Assembly: GCA_964413535.1 (NCBI GenBank)
Contig: CAYPTB010000059.1
Span: forward strand, 1-64,000
DNA: 64,000 nt
Direction: 5' to 3'
From: CAYPTB01 sp964413535
GTDB taxonomy: Bacteria; Planctomycetota; UBA1135; GCA-002686595
Made by a program: the position numbers and the translations under genes. The notes beneath the pieces were generated by a model. It did not search any database and was not told the DNA's origin. It saw nothing but the letters and a program-made list of their open reading frames with translations. Shown piece by piece: positions 46,118 through 55,743 of this stretch. Positions within the stretch are counted from its first letter, which is position 1, and each line of letters begins with the position of its first letter.

Positions 46118-48343
46118 TCAGGGGCAGACGACCATCTCCAGGCCGTTCGAGAGCTCCCACACGCTGGGATTGGCCGAGATGATGACGGACGTCTGGAAGA
46201 ACACGTGCAGACCGACGATGCCTGGATCGTCGTCGGGGACCCCGATGATCCACTTGGCCTGGCCCATGCTCACGAGTTTCAGCACGAACGCGAAGGTCAG
46301 GTTCGACTTCAGGAGGCCGATGCCGCCCAGTGCGGGCACGTTGTCGGGCGCCAAGGAGGCTGCGAACACCGCCCCGAAACCCGTGGCGTTGGTGGCCACG
46401 GCCTGGAAGGTCTGACCGGCCGCGCTCCCGCCGGCTCCATCGAGGACGACCGTGTTGTTCGGGTGGACCCCCACGCCGTACTGCACCCAGCCGCAGTCGA
46501 TGATCGTGTGCGTGACAGGTTCCGTGACGGTGAAATTCCCCGGCCAGTCGGTGAAGCGCAGCTCGTAGACGAGCTGGGTCCCCGCGCCGCCCTGCGTGTC
46601 CGTCATCTCGAAGCGATAGACGCCGCCTCCTGAATACGTCGCGGGAGCGACGGAGCTCGTACCGGTCACCGTCACCGTGCCGACCATGCCCAGGCCCTGG
46701 TGCGGGACGCAGATGTAGTCGTACACGCCGGGGCGGACGAAGGTGTGCGAATAGACTGCGCCCGGGTTCATGTTGCCCGAGTCGAAGGAGTAGCCCGGGG
46801 TCGAGCTCGTCACCGTGTGGATGTTCCCCGTGGGATTGTCCCAGGTCACGCGCGTGCCGGCCGGAACGGTGATGTGCTGGGGCGCGAAGCTGAAGCCCGA
46901 CATCATGACGCTCACGGGAGGCTCGGGCTGGAGCAGGACGAGGTAGTCGGCCTGCGCCGAGACCCAGTTCTTGCCGTCGTCCATGACCTGGTCGCGCACC
47001 TCGGCGCGCACGACCCAGGGCCCGTTCGCATCGGGCAGCCCGGACAGGGGCTCCTCGCGGACGACGATCGGGTCCAGCGTGTCCGCGGGCCCCGAGTTGA
47101 CGTAGACCTTGTTCTCGAACTCACTCGAATTCGACTCGCCCTGGGCCGTGACGAGGTCGTAGTCGCCGTCGTTGTCCAGGTCGGCGGCGGTGCAGTCGAG
47201 CGTCGAGTCGGAGATCGCCTGGATCTGGCCCGCCAGGAGCGTCCAGGTCAGGTTCCCGTTGTTGCGGTAGATCCGCTCGCCCGAGCCGAGCGATCCGACG
47301 AAGGCGTCGAGGTCGCCGTCGTTGTCGTAGTCGAGCAGGCAAATCTCGTTGTCGTCGATGCCGTTGGTGATGGCGGAACCCTTCACGAACGTGAGTGCGC
47401 TGTCGGGAACCTGGCGGTTCTGGACGTGCCCCTCGGAGAAGCTCGTCTGACTGACGAAGAACAGGTCGATGTCGGTGTCCCCGTCGAGGTCGCCGAGCTC
47501 GGCCTCGTACACGTTGCCGGACGTGCTGGGAAGGAGGGACGAGGCGTCCGTGAAGTTCCCCGCTCCGTCGTTGAGCATCAAATAGTGCGCTTCTCCGGAA
47601 TTCGTGTTGCGGCAGGCGCCGAAGAAGTCGAGGTCCCAGTCCTGGTCGATGTCGACGAACTGGACGTCCATCTGCGCGATCTTCGCCGTCGCGCCGAGCG
47701 CCGCGGCGTTCTCGGTGAAGACACCCGTCCCGTCGTTGAAGAAGAGCCGCGGCTCGTCGCCCGCGCCGCCGAGATACGATGCGCCCGAATCGCAGAGGAT
47801 CACGTCCAGGTCGCCGTCGTTGTCGAGGTCGCCGAACCCCGCGCCGCCGGAGGACAGGGCCTCGGTGAATCCGCGCGTGGCGCTCTCGAGCGTGTAGAAG
47901 CCGGGATTGCCCGCACCTTGATTGACGTACAGGTTGGGCGTGTCCGTGTTGAACGCGTTGGCGAACAAGGCGTCGACCCAGCCATCGGCGTCGATGTCGC
48001 CGGTCGCGACTCCTTTTGCGTTCGAGAGGTTCGTCCCGAGCCGCATGGTCGTCTCGTCGGCGAAGGTGAGCGCCGTGACCTCGAACTTGTTGATGATCAG
48101 GCGATTGGCGCGCTGCGTTCCCGCCGAGGAGAAGCCCTCGCCATCGGCGAAGAAGATGTCCAGGTCGCCGTCGTTGTCGACGTCGGCGCACTCGACGCCC
48201 TCGGTCCACAATTCGGCTCCGGGTATCGCCCCGACGACCTTCTGGAACTGCTGGGCGGAGACTTCGGGGGCGAGCAGCGCGAAGGCCGCAACAGCGAAGA
48301 ACTGCAGGGCCGTGAATCGGAGGTGGAATCGAGAGCGAATCAT
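46118..48343 (-). CDS. FG-GAP propeller fused to plastocyanin-type cupredoxin
   Basis: The 741-residue exported protein has a signal peptide (FAVAAFALLAPEVSA), then FG-GAP repeats (CADVDNDGDLDIFFADG, FGDLDNDGDLDVILCDSG, LGDLDGDTDIDLFFVSQ, LLDYDNDGDLDAFVGS) and, near residues 480-560, a blue-copper domain: ITVPAGTRVTWDNPTGNIHTV, YDYICVPHQGLGMVGTVTV. All four type-1 copper ligands (His, Cys, His, Met) are present. The last 100 residues form a beta-rich domain ending in SANPSVWELSNGLEMVVCP, a pattern I know from planctomycete surface proteins. GGAG lies seven bases before ATG 48343. Confidence 0.88.
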   Translation of the reverse strand: MIRSRFHLRFTALQFFAVAAFALLAPEVSAQQFQKVVGAIPGAELWTEGVECADVDNDGDLDIFFADGEGFSSAGTQRANRLIINKFEVTALTFADETTMRLGTNLSNAKGVATGDIDADGWVDALFANAFNTDTPNLYVNQGAGNPGFYTLESATRGFTEALSSGGAGFGDLDNDGDLDVILCDSGASYLGGAGDEPRLFFNDGTGVFTENAAALGATAKIAQMDVQFVDIDQDWDLDFFGACRNTNSGEAHYLMLNDGAGNFTDASSLLPSTSGNVYEAELGDLDGDTDIDLFFVSQTSFSEGHVQNRQVPDSALTFVKGSAITNGIDDNEICLLDYDNDGDLDAFVGSLGSGERIYRNNGNLTWTLLAGQIQAISDSTLDCTAADLDNDGDYDLVTAQGESNSSEFENKVYVNSGPADTLDPIVVREEPLSGLPDANGPWVVRAEVRDQVMDDGKNWVSAQADYLVLLQPEPPVSVMMSGFSFAPQHITVPAGTRVTWDNPTGNIHTVTSSTPGYSFDSGNMNPGAVYSHTFVRPGVYDYICVPHQGLGMVGTVTVTGTSSVAPATYSGGGVYRFEMTDTQGGAGTQLVYELRFTDWPGNFTVTEPVTHTIIDCGWVQYGVGVHPNNTVVLDGAGGSAAGQTFQAVATNATGFGAVFAASLAPDNVPALGGIGLLKSNLTFAFVLKLVSMGQAKWIIGVPDDDPGIVGLHVFFQTSVIISANPSVWELSNGLEMVVCP

Positions 48344-48946
48344 GCTGGGCTCCGGGTGACGTCGGGGCAGAACGATCCCTTGTCGGGACCGCTTCGGGTG
48401 GGTGAGGGGGTGCAGGCGACGCCGGCCGAGGGAGGGGCCTCCCGGTGCCGCAGAGGATGCGGAGGGTTGAGGGGTATCGAATCCTACTCGACTCCCCCAC
48501 TCCCCGGGACGTCGTCGACGGACATCTCGCCGAGGTCGGGTCGGAGGCGATGAAGTCTTCTAGGAGAACCGCCGCCTTCGACGTGTTCCTAGGGATCCCA
48601 TGAAAAGTCGCCATCCCTCGACGGGACCGGCGGGAAACTGGTAGACGCTCTGCATGCTTTGGCCGATCGCCGTGGCCGAGTGCGTGGACCCGGAGGGTGG
48701 AGTGCGAGCCTCCAGCGACCCTCGACGAGGCTCGTCGACCGGGAAGATTCTTCATGTCGAGTTCGCGCAGCGGACTCCTCGGACAGAGGTGATCGCAGGC
48801 GAGCGACTCGCTTTCGCTCCACGCAGCCGGCCGCCGTCCAGCGCACGCCGGATGTCACGACGGCGATGGCTCGCGTCGTCTGGACTCGGTCACACAGGCG
48901 GGTGTCGTTCGGCGCCACGACGCGACGGGTCGTCCTGCTGAGCGCC
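48344..48946. other. Divergent intergenic region, nothing recognised
   Basis: These 603 bases lie between the cupredoxin fusion (leftward) and the ThiE-like gene (rightward). No small gene with a ribosome binding site, tRNA or TPP riboswitch consensus was recognised, although a TPP riboswitch was specifically considered because of thiE. The true thiE start could lie further upstream. Confidence 0.45.
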
Positions 48947-49651
48947 ATGGTCGGCCGTAGTGAGGCGGAGGGGACGCAGCGCGGACGAGAGCTGCGCACG
49001 CGTCTCGAAGCGGCACGCCTCATGTTGTTGTTCACGCCGGATCTCGCCTCGACTCGCGAGCCCCTCGCCGTCTTGGAGGAGTGCCTCGAACTAGTCGACA
49101 TCGTGCAGGTCCGCGTCAAGCCTCCCGGAGGCGCGACATCTCCGGCAGGAGCGCGCGAGACGTGGGAATGGACCCGTCGAGTCCTGTCCACGTGCGCAGC
49201 GCGCGGCCCGTCGGCGCCGCTCGTGATCGTCGACGATCGGGTGGACGTGGCCGCCGCCCTCGCGGCGTCGGGCTGTGCAGGTTGCCACGTCGGCGTCGAA
49301 GACTGCCCACCCGCCGAAGCGCGCTCGATCCTCGGTGAGGAGCTCCTGCTCGGACTCTCGACGCATTCGGCCGCGGACGTGGCGCGAGCGTGCAGGGAAC
49401 CCGTGAACTATCTCGGGTTCGGCCCGGTCCACGCGACGCTCACGAAGGGGTACGGCCGCGGACTCGGAGCCGAGGCGGCCTGGATCGCGCAGGCGGCCTC
49501 GAGCATCCCGGTCTTCCCCGTGGGCGGAATCGACGCGACCAACGCGGTCGAGCTCGCGACCGTCGGCCGCGCCGCCGTGGGCTCGGCGATCCTCTCGTCG
49601 CCGGATCCCGCGCGCGCTGCGCGTGAACTACGCGCCGCCCTGACGACGTGA
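48947..49651 (+). CDS. thiE: Thiamine phosphate synthase (ThiE/TenI family)
   Basis: The 234-residue TIM-barrel protein resembles ThiE: LVDIVQVRVKPPGG (phosphate-binding strand, usually VQLR-K), VIVDDRVDVAAALAASGCAGCHVGVEDCP, LLGLSTHSAADVARA, YLGFGPVHATLTKGYGRGLG and VFPVGGIDATNAVELATVGRAAVGSAIL. ThiE joins the pyrimidine and thiazole halves of thiamine. TenI-type relatives share the fold but usually lack the pyrophosphate lysine loop; here TLTKGYG suggests ThiE. ATG 48947 is the likely start. Its end overlaps queA by 24 bases. Confidence 0.78.
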   Translation: MVGRSEAEGTQRGRELRTRLEAARLMLLFTPDLASTREPLAVLEECLELVDIVQVRVKPPGGATSPAGARETWEWTRRVLSTCAARGPSAPLVIVDDRVDVAAALAASGCAGCHVGVEDCPPAEARSILGEELLLGLSTHSAADVARACREPVNYLGFGPVHATLTKGYGRGLGAEAAWIAQAASSIPVFPVGGIDATNAVELATVGRAAVGSAILSSPDPARAARELRAALTT

Positions 49652-50740
49652 GTCGCAGAGCAAGAGCATCGCGTCGCCGTAGCTGAAGAATCGGTACTCG
49701 CGCTCGATCGCCTCGCGGTACAGCGCGAGCACGCGCTCGCGGCCTGCGAAGGCGGACACGAGCAGGAGCAGCGTGCTGCGCGGCAGGTGGAAGTTCGTGA
49801 GCAGGGCGTCCACGACGCGGAACTCGGATCCGGGGAGCAGGAACAGAGAAGTCTCTCCAGACGAGGGACGCAGTGCTCCGCTCGCGTCCGCGCAGCTCTC
49901 GAGCACCCGCGCCGACGTCGTTCCGACGGCCACGACCCGACCTCCGCGGGCACGACAGCGATCGACGGCCTCCACGGTCTCGCCGCTCAGGCGATAGGAC
50001 TCGGCGTGCATGGAATGCTCGCGCACGTCCTCGGCCTGAACGGGCTGGAACGTCCCTTCACCGACGTGCAGCGTGACGAAGGCCGTTTCGATGCCCAGCG
50101 CACCGAGGCGGGCGAGGAGCTCGGGCGTGAAGTGCAAGCCCGCCGTCGGCGCCGCGACGGCGCCCGGCTCCCGCGCGAAGACCGTCTGGTAGCGCTCGCG
50201 GTCGAGAGCGGCGTTGGGGTCACGCGCCCCGCGCGGACGGTCGATGTACGGCGGGAGCGGCATCCTGCCCAAGCGTTCGATCCATTCGTCCTCGTCGGAG
50301 GAGGCGGCGCCCGACGACGGAAAGTCGAGTTGCACGATCCAGGCCGGATCGAGCTCGCCTCCGGCGAGCAGGGGCCGCTCGACCGCGATCGCGCTGCTGC
50401 CCGCGCCGAGGTCGATCCGTTCGCCCGGCGTGATGCGCCGTGCGGGATTCATCTTCGCACGCCAGGGTCCGCCGCTTCCCGCGATGCGCCTAAGGAGGAG
50501 GATCTCGACGATCCCACCGCTCGCGCGCGTGCCGAAGAAGCGCAACGGGCGCACGCGCGTGTCGTTGAGAACGATCAGGTCGCCCGGCTGCAGGAACTCG
50601 GGGAGGTCGCGAACGCGTGCGTGCGTCGTCTTTCCGTTCACGACCTCGTGCACGAGCAGCCGAGCCTCGTCGCGCTTCGCCGCCGGCGTGTGGGCCACGC
50701 GCTCAGGTGGCAACTCGTAGTCGAAGTCGGCGAGCTTCAC
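49628..50740 (-). CDS. queA: S-adenosylmethionine:tRNA ribosyltransferase-isomerase
   Basis: The 370-residue enzyme adds the ribosyl ring of queuosine from S-adenosylmethionine to tRNA. Typical segments are FDYELPPERVAHTPA, GDLIVLNDTRVRPLRFFG, GVLRPGERI-like ITPGERIDLG, PLPPYIDRP, RYQTVFAREPGAVAAPTAGLHFTPELL, HVGEGTFQPV and LLTNFHLPRSTLLLLVSAF. The GTG start overlaps the glycosyltransferase stop (GTGA). Confidence 0.95.
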   Translation of the reverse strand: MKLADFDYELPPERVAHTPAAKRDEARLLVHEVVNGKTTHARVRDLPEFLQPGDLIVLNDTRVRPLRFFGTRASGGIVEILLLRRIAGSGGPWRAKMNPARRITPGERIDLGAGSSAIAVERPLLAGGELDPAWIVQLDFPSSGAASSDEDEWIERLGRMPLPPYIDRPRGARDPNAALDRERYQTVFAREPGAVAAPTAGLHFTPELLARLGALGIETAFVTLHVGEGTFQPVQAEDVREHSMHAESYRLSGETVEAVDRCRARGGRVVAVGTTSARVLESCADASGALRPSSGETSLFLLPGSEFRVVDALLTNFHLPRSTLLLLVSAFAGRERVLALYREAIEREYRFFSYGDAMLLLCDSRRQGGA

Positions 50741-52113
50741 GAGGTCTTCTGCCGCGTGCGGTAGAGCTCCAGGCCGCGCAGGAGCAAGAACGGTAGCGCC
50801 ACGACGGGCCAGAGCCACGCAGGCTCCACCCACACGCCGTCGGCCTGCCAACCGTCGAGCGGCCAATAGAGCAGCGGAGCCAGGGCGAGCAGCACGAGCC
50901 ACGCGCGCGACGGGCGCAAGGCGACGAAGGGTACCACCCACGTCAAGTACCACGGGTGCAGCGTCGGACCGAGGACGAGGAGCGCTCCGACGAGAATCCC
51001 CGTGCTGCGCACCACGTCGAACGGACGTCGCCACTCGCGCAGGAGGAGGAGCGTCCACAGGAGCACCACGACGGCACGCGCCACCCTACGCGCATCGAAG
51101 GGGCCCTCGTCGCGTTCGAGGAACAGCTCGAGGGGCCCCTCGATGAAGCGGAACACGAGACTCGTCGACTCCCAGCGCAAGGCGTACTGACCCAAGCCGG
51201 AGAACAGCCCGTGACCCGTGGCGAGCGCGAACGGGAGCCATGCGAGACCCAAGCAGGCGCCGGACAAGAAGAGGCCGCGCAGCGGGTGGCGGCGCGCAGC
51301 GAAGGGCACGACGACGAGCGGAACGAGCTTCACGAGCGCTCCGGCGGTCGCAGCGAGCACGGCGCCCGCACTCCACGGTCGCCCGGCCTCGTGCGCGCGC
51401 TCGGCCAGCACCACGCTGACGAGCAGCAGGAGCACTCCCAGACTGTCGAAGTGTCCGCTGCCCGCATACTCGAGCGCGACGAGGGGGCTCCAAGCCCAGA
51501 CGAGCGCGTATCCGTCCGGGACGCCGCGCCGGCGCAGGAGCACGACCAGCGGAACCAGGCACAGGAGGTCCGCGAGGGCGTAGGCGATCCGCATCCCCTG
51601 ACGCGCCTGCGCGAACTCCGTCGCCCCACCCGAGGCGACCGTGACGAACGCATTGGCGACCTGTGCGAGGGGCGGATAGGCCGCCGCGACGTCCGGATGG
51701 TTGATGCCCGCGAACACGGCGGCCCACCGCGCGCGCTCGGATGCTCGCTCGGGCGCATCGGGCGCGATTCCGTAGGGACTCGTTCCCTCTGCGACGAGAG
51801 CTCCTTCCCAGACGTAGCGATGAACGTCGTCCGAAAGGTGCGGATCGCCGCAGCCGGCTGCGATGCGCAGCAAGACGGCTCCGACCACGACCCCCGCGAG
51901 CGGGACCGAAGCCGCGCGGGAGATGGCCGCGATCCACAGCGCGCCGGCGACCACCCACAGGATCCATGACACCGCGCTGCTCTCGAATGCCGAGCGTCGC
52001 GAGACGGTGACGACCGCGATCGCGATTCCGAGCCACAGGCTCCACGGTGCCAGGATGTCGGCGCCTTGCCCGAAGCGGGGCGCGCCCCTCCCTCCGTCGA
52101 TCGGTTCGTTCAC
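50737..52113 (-). CDS. GT-C type integral membrane glycosyltransferase
   Basis: The 458-residue protein has about ten membrane segments and a DDVHRYVWEG motif near residue 95, the Asp-Asp loop of GT-C (GT87/mannosyltransferase-like) enzymes that use polyprenol-phosphate sugars. GHFDSLGVLLLL and LHPWYLTWVVPF are further typical loops. The acceptor is unknown; a cell-envelope glycolipid is likely. It starts at GTG and is coupled to queA, which has no obvious functional link. Confidence 0.85.
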   Translation of the reverse strand: MNEPIDGGRGAPRFGQGADILAPWSLWLGIAIAVVTVSRRSAFESSAVSWILWVVAGALWIAAISRAASVPLAGVVVGAVLLRIAAGCGDPHLSDDVHRYVWEGALVAEGTSPYGIAPDAPERASERARWAAVFAGINHPDVAAAYPPLAQVANAFVTVASGGATEFAQARQGMRIAYALADLLCLVPLVVLLRRRGVPDGYALVWAWSPLVALEYAGSGHFDSLGVLLLLVSVVLAERAHEAGRPWSAGAVLAATAGALVKLVPLVVVPFAARRHPLRGLFLSGACLGLAWLPFALATGHGLFSGLGQYALRWESTSLVFRFIEGPLELFLERDEGPFDARRVARAVVVLLWTLLLLREWRRPFDVVRSTGILVGALLVLGPTLHPWYLTWVVPFVALRPSRAWLVLLALAPLLYWPLDGWQADGVWVEPAWLWPVVALPFLLLRGLELYRTRQKTS

Positions 52114-52161
52114 GTGCGAAACGTCCGTCGGGAACGCTCCCCGCGCGACGTCCCGCAGAAG

Positions 52162-54897
52162 CTAGTCTTCCGAAGCGCGGGAGCGTCCGTCGGAATCAGG
52201 AACGACGCTCTCCCCAGGAACTGCGGGCGCACTCTCCGAAGTCTCGGTCCACAGCCCGGCTTCGCGCAACCGCGTGGCGAGGGTGTCGGGGTCCCATCCC
52301 AGATAGAGCGCTGCACGCGTCTTGTTGGGATTGCCGCTCTGCTTGCGAGTCGTGTGCAGGGCAGCCAACAGATCGTGGCGACTGGGGTGACGCGAAGGGA
52401 TGCGGTGCAGGAGCTCCATGCGGAAGCGCCGCGCGAGGTCGCGGACGTCGTCCGCTCCGATTCGATTCCCCGGATGCAGCAGGACGAGCTTGTACACCAG
52501 GTTCTCGAGCTGACGGACGTTCCCCGGCCACGGCTGACGCCAGAGCAACGCCAAGGCCTCGTCGTCCCACTGCGGAGCCGGCACACCGCGGTCGACCGCG
52601 AAGCGATTCCCGAGCAGGCGCACGAGCCCGGGAAGCTCTTCGCGCCGCTCCGCGAGCGGAGGCACCAAGAGTTGGAGGCGGTCCAGCCGATGGGCGAGAC
52701 CTTCGAGGAGCGCCCCCGACGCGGCGGCCTCGTCGAGCGTGCCAAGGAGCGTGAAGACGAGCCGCGGGCGCGGCGCGAGCCCCTCTTCGAGCGCGCGCAA
52801 GAGCTTGCCCTGGTGAGCGCGCGACAGCGCCGGGACGTCCTTGACGACGAGAGTCCCTGGCCGTGACGCGAAGGTGCTGGACTCGTCGGGACCGATGCCG
52901 TCGATGACCTGCTCGGCTTCGGCCGGGAGGATGGCCGCGGCACGCAGCACGGCCACGCGCTCGTCGCGCAAGGGGCTCTCGAAGTGCAGCCAATGGGAGA
53001 GAGTCGCCTTGCCGGCGCCGCGCGGACCCGACAACACCACGGGCTCGCCGGTGCGTCCGGCGAGCGCGAAGTCGAGCGCCCGACGCCCGAACCCTTCGCT
53101 CGCGAGGTCGAAGTGGAGATCGTTGCCGAAGCGTTCGCCGTGCCAGGACCGGAAGCAGGCGACGCGCAGGAGAGACGCGCGCTCGCCCACGACTCGGGCG
53201 TAGCGATCGACGTCCTCGGCACGGAAGTCCCGGCGTCGTTCACCTTCCACGACGAGGAATCCGCCGCAGGTTCCGCCGATCCGCAGCGGAAGACAGACGC
53301 CCGACGCTGCCTCCGCCGAGATCGAGAGGGAGGGATCGGGTTCCGTCGTGACGACGGGACCTCCGCTGAGCAACGAGCGTTGGAGGATGCGCGCCCGTCC
53401 GCGTCGTGCTTCCCAACGGTCCAGCGTGCCGCCGTCGCTCACGACGATCGCGCGCCGCTCCCCGTCGCAGACGATGCCCCACCAGCGGCGTTGAGCCGAC
53501 TTCATCCCGAGCAGGGCCACGAGCTCGGCGAAGAACGCGGCGCGCGGATCCTCGGGCCGAAGCTCGACGGTGAGCTCGTCGTTCGCGCGCGACCGATCGA
53601 GCGAGGGGTCCGCCGTACGAACCTCGGGTTCGGTCAGGGGTCCCCACGCGTGGGAGAGCGACTCGAGCCGCCGTCGCGACGGAACCAGATGGTGCTCGAA
53701 CTCGAAGTGGACCCAGCCCGCGATCTCGCCGCGCGCGTCGAAGAGCGGCCACAGGGCCAGGGCCAAGGTTTCCTCCCCGCCGAGGGCGCCGCGCAGGGCC
53801 GGCCGAGCGGGAAGCCTGTGTTCGATCTGCGGACAGGCCGTGGCAACGAGCCGGTGCTCGGCACGCGAGGGAGAAGAGCACACTCCTTCGCGATCCGCGG
53901 ACCACGCCTCGAAGCGCTTGCGCCACCCCGGGGAGATCTCGACGTGCCGCGCGGCGAGCGCGCCTCCCGCTTCGATCCGGAAGATCGCCAGGAAAGCGGC
54001 TCCCACCGCGCCGCGCGAGACGTCGAGCGCCTCGGCCGACGGTGTCGCCGGGCCCTCCTGCCGGTCTCCAGCCAACCACTCGCTCCACTCGGGAACCCGC
54101 TCGCGGAGCTCCGCGAGGGCATCGGGGAGCACCGTCCGCGCCGGGAGGCGGCGCACGCCCGGCGCGCGCGCCGCACGCAGCGCGCGCGCCTCGGCGAGGT
54201 CGCCGCAGAGCAGGCTCGACAGGGAGCGCAGCTCGAGGAGCCGATCGTCCTCGAGCGAGAGCTCGGCGTGGTCGGAGAGCAGCGCGGAAGCTGCGCGAAC
54301 GGCTCCCCGCTCGAGCATGAGCTCGACGCACCCTGCGAGCAGCGCCGCGCGACTGCGGCGCTCACCGGCCTGCTGCAGGAGAGCGAGCAAGGGCCGCTCG
54401 GGAGCCGAGAACGCATCCCGCTCGCTCGAGGGCCCACCGGCCATTCTCAGTCGGGCCCGCCACACGGCCACTTCGGGATCGTCGGGCGCGAGCTCCTCCA
54501 AGCTCGCGAACAGGCGACGGGCCACCGAGAGAGCCGACTCACCGGGACCAGGGATCGTCGCCAGCCGTCTTTGCTCGTGGCGAAACTCCTCCAGCGCGCT
54601 CCAACCATCCTGCGGCGTGCGCGCGTCGCGACTGCGCGCGAGGAAGCCCCCGCGTCCGGTGAGTTGGAAGTGGGCGAGGAGGTGCGCTCGCAAGAGCTCG
54701 ACCAAGTGATCCTTGAGGGCTTCCCCCGCGTGATCGTCGAAGACCCCGAGGGCGCCGGAGCGATCGATGCCCACGCGCTCTCCCGGACCGGAACGGGCGT
54801 CGTCGCAGAGCAAGCGCATGAACGAGGTCCAGCGCAAAGAAGTTCGGAAGCGGTCCTCGCCGGCATCGGGAAGCAGGAGCTCGAGGATCTCTTGCAA
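52162..54897 (-). CDS. GAF-like and degenerate sigma-54-type AAA+ regulator
   Basis: The 911-residue protein ends in a sigma-54-activator-like module: Walker A GPRGAGKATL, a Walker B-like TLVVKDVPALS, AHQGKLLRALEEG, HRLDRLQLLVPPLAERREELP and WPGNVRQLENLVYKLVLLHP, then a Fis-type HTH (TRAALYLGWDPDTLATRLREAGL). The GAFTGA loop needed to engage sigma-54 is missing, and the Walker B Asp-Glu is Lys-Asp. The middle has two GAF-like sensory domains and the N-terminal third is helical. TTG is the start, with AGGAG seven bases upstream. It is third in an operon with a sigma-like gene. Confidence 0.82.
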   Translation of the reverse strand: MQEILELLLPDAGEDRFRTSLRWTSFMRLLCDDARSGPGERVGIDRSGALGVFDDHAGEALKDHLVELLRAHLLAHFQLTGRGGFLARSRDARTPQDGWSALEEFRHEQRRLATIPGPGESALSVARRLFASLEELAPDDPEVAVWRARLRMAGGPSSERDAFSAPERPLLALLQQAGERRSRAALLAGCVELMLERGAVRAASALLSDHAELSLEDDRLLELRSLSSLLCGDLAEARALRAARAPGVRRLPARTVLPDALAELRERVPEWSEWLAGDRQEGPATPSAEALDVSRGAVGAAFLAIFRIEAGGALAARHVEISPGWRKRFEAWSADREGVCSSPSRAEHRLVATACPQIEHRLPARPALRGALGGEETLALALWPLFDARGEIAGWVHFEFEHHLVPSRRRLESLSHAWGPLTEPEVRTADPSLDRSRANDELTVELRPEDPRAAFFAELVALLGMKSAQRRWWGIVCDGERRAIVVSDGGTLDRWEARRGRARILQRSLLSGGPVVTTEPDPSLSISAEAASGVCLPLRIGGTCGGFLVVEGERRRDFRAEDVDRYARVVGERASLLRVACFRSWHGERFGNDLHFDLASEGFGRRALDFALAGRTGEPVVLSGPRGAGKATLSHWLHFESPLRDERVAVLRAAAILPAEAEQVIDGIGPDESSTFASRPGTLVVKDVPALSRAHQGKLLRALEEGLAPRPRLVFTLLGTLDEAAASGALLEGLAHRLDRLQLLVPPLAERREELPGLVRLLGNRFAVDRGVPAPQWDDEALALLWRQPWPGNVRQLENLVYKLVLLHPGNRIGADDVRDLARRFRMELLHRIPSRHPSRHDLLAALHTTRKQSGNPNKTRAALYLGWDPDTLATRLREAGLWTETSESAPAVPGESVVPDSDGRSRASED

Positions 54898-54906
54898 GGG
54901 GATCTC

Positions 54907-55743
54907 CTAGAGGGGGTCTTCGGAACGGCCGACCTCGCGATCGAGCGATCGGCACACGTCGCCGAGCAGCGAGCGGTGCCGCGTCCACTCCTCGAACAGC
55001 GCGCGCAACCGCGGTGTGCGCGGAGCAAAGGGCCGCGGCTCGCCGCGGGCGTCCAGGAAGTCCCCGAGCTCTAGCCGCACGACGGCCGAGTTCCGCGACG
55101 CGACGCGAGGGACTTCCAGGGAACGAGCGGCGCGCCGTGCGAGGTCCTCGCGCTCGTGGAGGAGGGCGAGGACCAGCGTCGCGCAGCGCGGTCCGACGGC
55201 GCAGGCGGGCTCGCGCAGAGCGAGCGACAAGGCCTCGAGCGCCAGACGCTCCGCTCCGCTCTGCTCGCTCGCCGACGCCAGGGCGGCCAAGACTCTCCAG
55301 CGGTTGGGCGGCGACACTCCGCGCCGGCGGGCCTCGACCAGGGTCGAGACCGCCTCGAGCGGGCGTCTCGCTCCGAGCTGGGCCATTCCGAGCGCGAGCC
55401 GGCCTTCGTCGCAGTCCTCCAGGAGGAGCGACTCCGTGGCAAGGTTCTCGGCGGTGGGCCATTCGAACGGCTCGCGCACGAGCCAGTGCGCGACCGCCGT
55501 CCCGGGAACGAGCTCGATGCGATCGAGGACGGCGAGCGCGAGGACCTGGACGGCATCGCGGCGCCAAGCGTCCAGGGTCGGAGCGCGAGGGCTCCCGAAC
55601 AGGCGCAAATCGCGGCCCTCGTCGGCGAGTCGAATCTCGACCGCATCGCGCAGCACGCGCGCCAGTTCCAGGCGATGGACGAGCGCCAACTCGTGCTCGA
55701 GATCGCGATCGAGCCGGCGACGGGTCGCCATCCGTGTGCTCAC
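54907..55743 (-). CDS. Unknown helical-repeat protein of regulatory operon
   Basis: The 278-residue product is mainly helical with TPR-like stretches such as GRLALGMAQLGARRPLEAVSTLVEA and RLALEALSLALREP. No catalytic motif, signal or membrane segment is seen. It starts at GTG (or ATG 55731) with a GTGA overlap onto the sigma-like gene, and its stop is 9 bases before the AAA+ gene. A scaffold or partner role in this operon is inference. Confidence 0.7.
   Translation of the reverse strand: MSTRMATRRRLDRDLEHELALVHRLELARVLRDAVEIRLADEGRDLRLFGSPRAPTLDAWRRDAVQVLALAVLDRIELVPGTAVAHWLVREPFEWPTAENLATESLLLEDCDEGRLALGMAQLGARRPLEAVSTLVEARRRGVSPPNRWRVLAALASASEQSGAERLALEALSLALREPACAVGPRCATLVLALLHEREDLARRAARSLEVPRVASRNSAVVRLELGDFLDARGEPRPFAPRTPRLRALFEEWTRHRSLLGDVCRSLDREVGRSEDPL

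Noticed and set aside
48344..48946. Possible TPP riboswitch before thiE
   Set aside because: No conserved CTGAGA/ACCTGATC-type segments in the right order were found.
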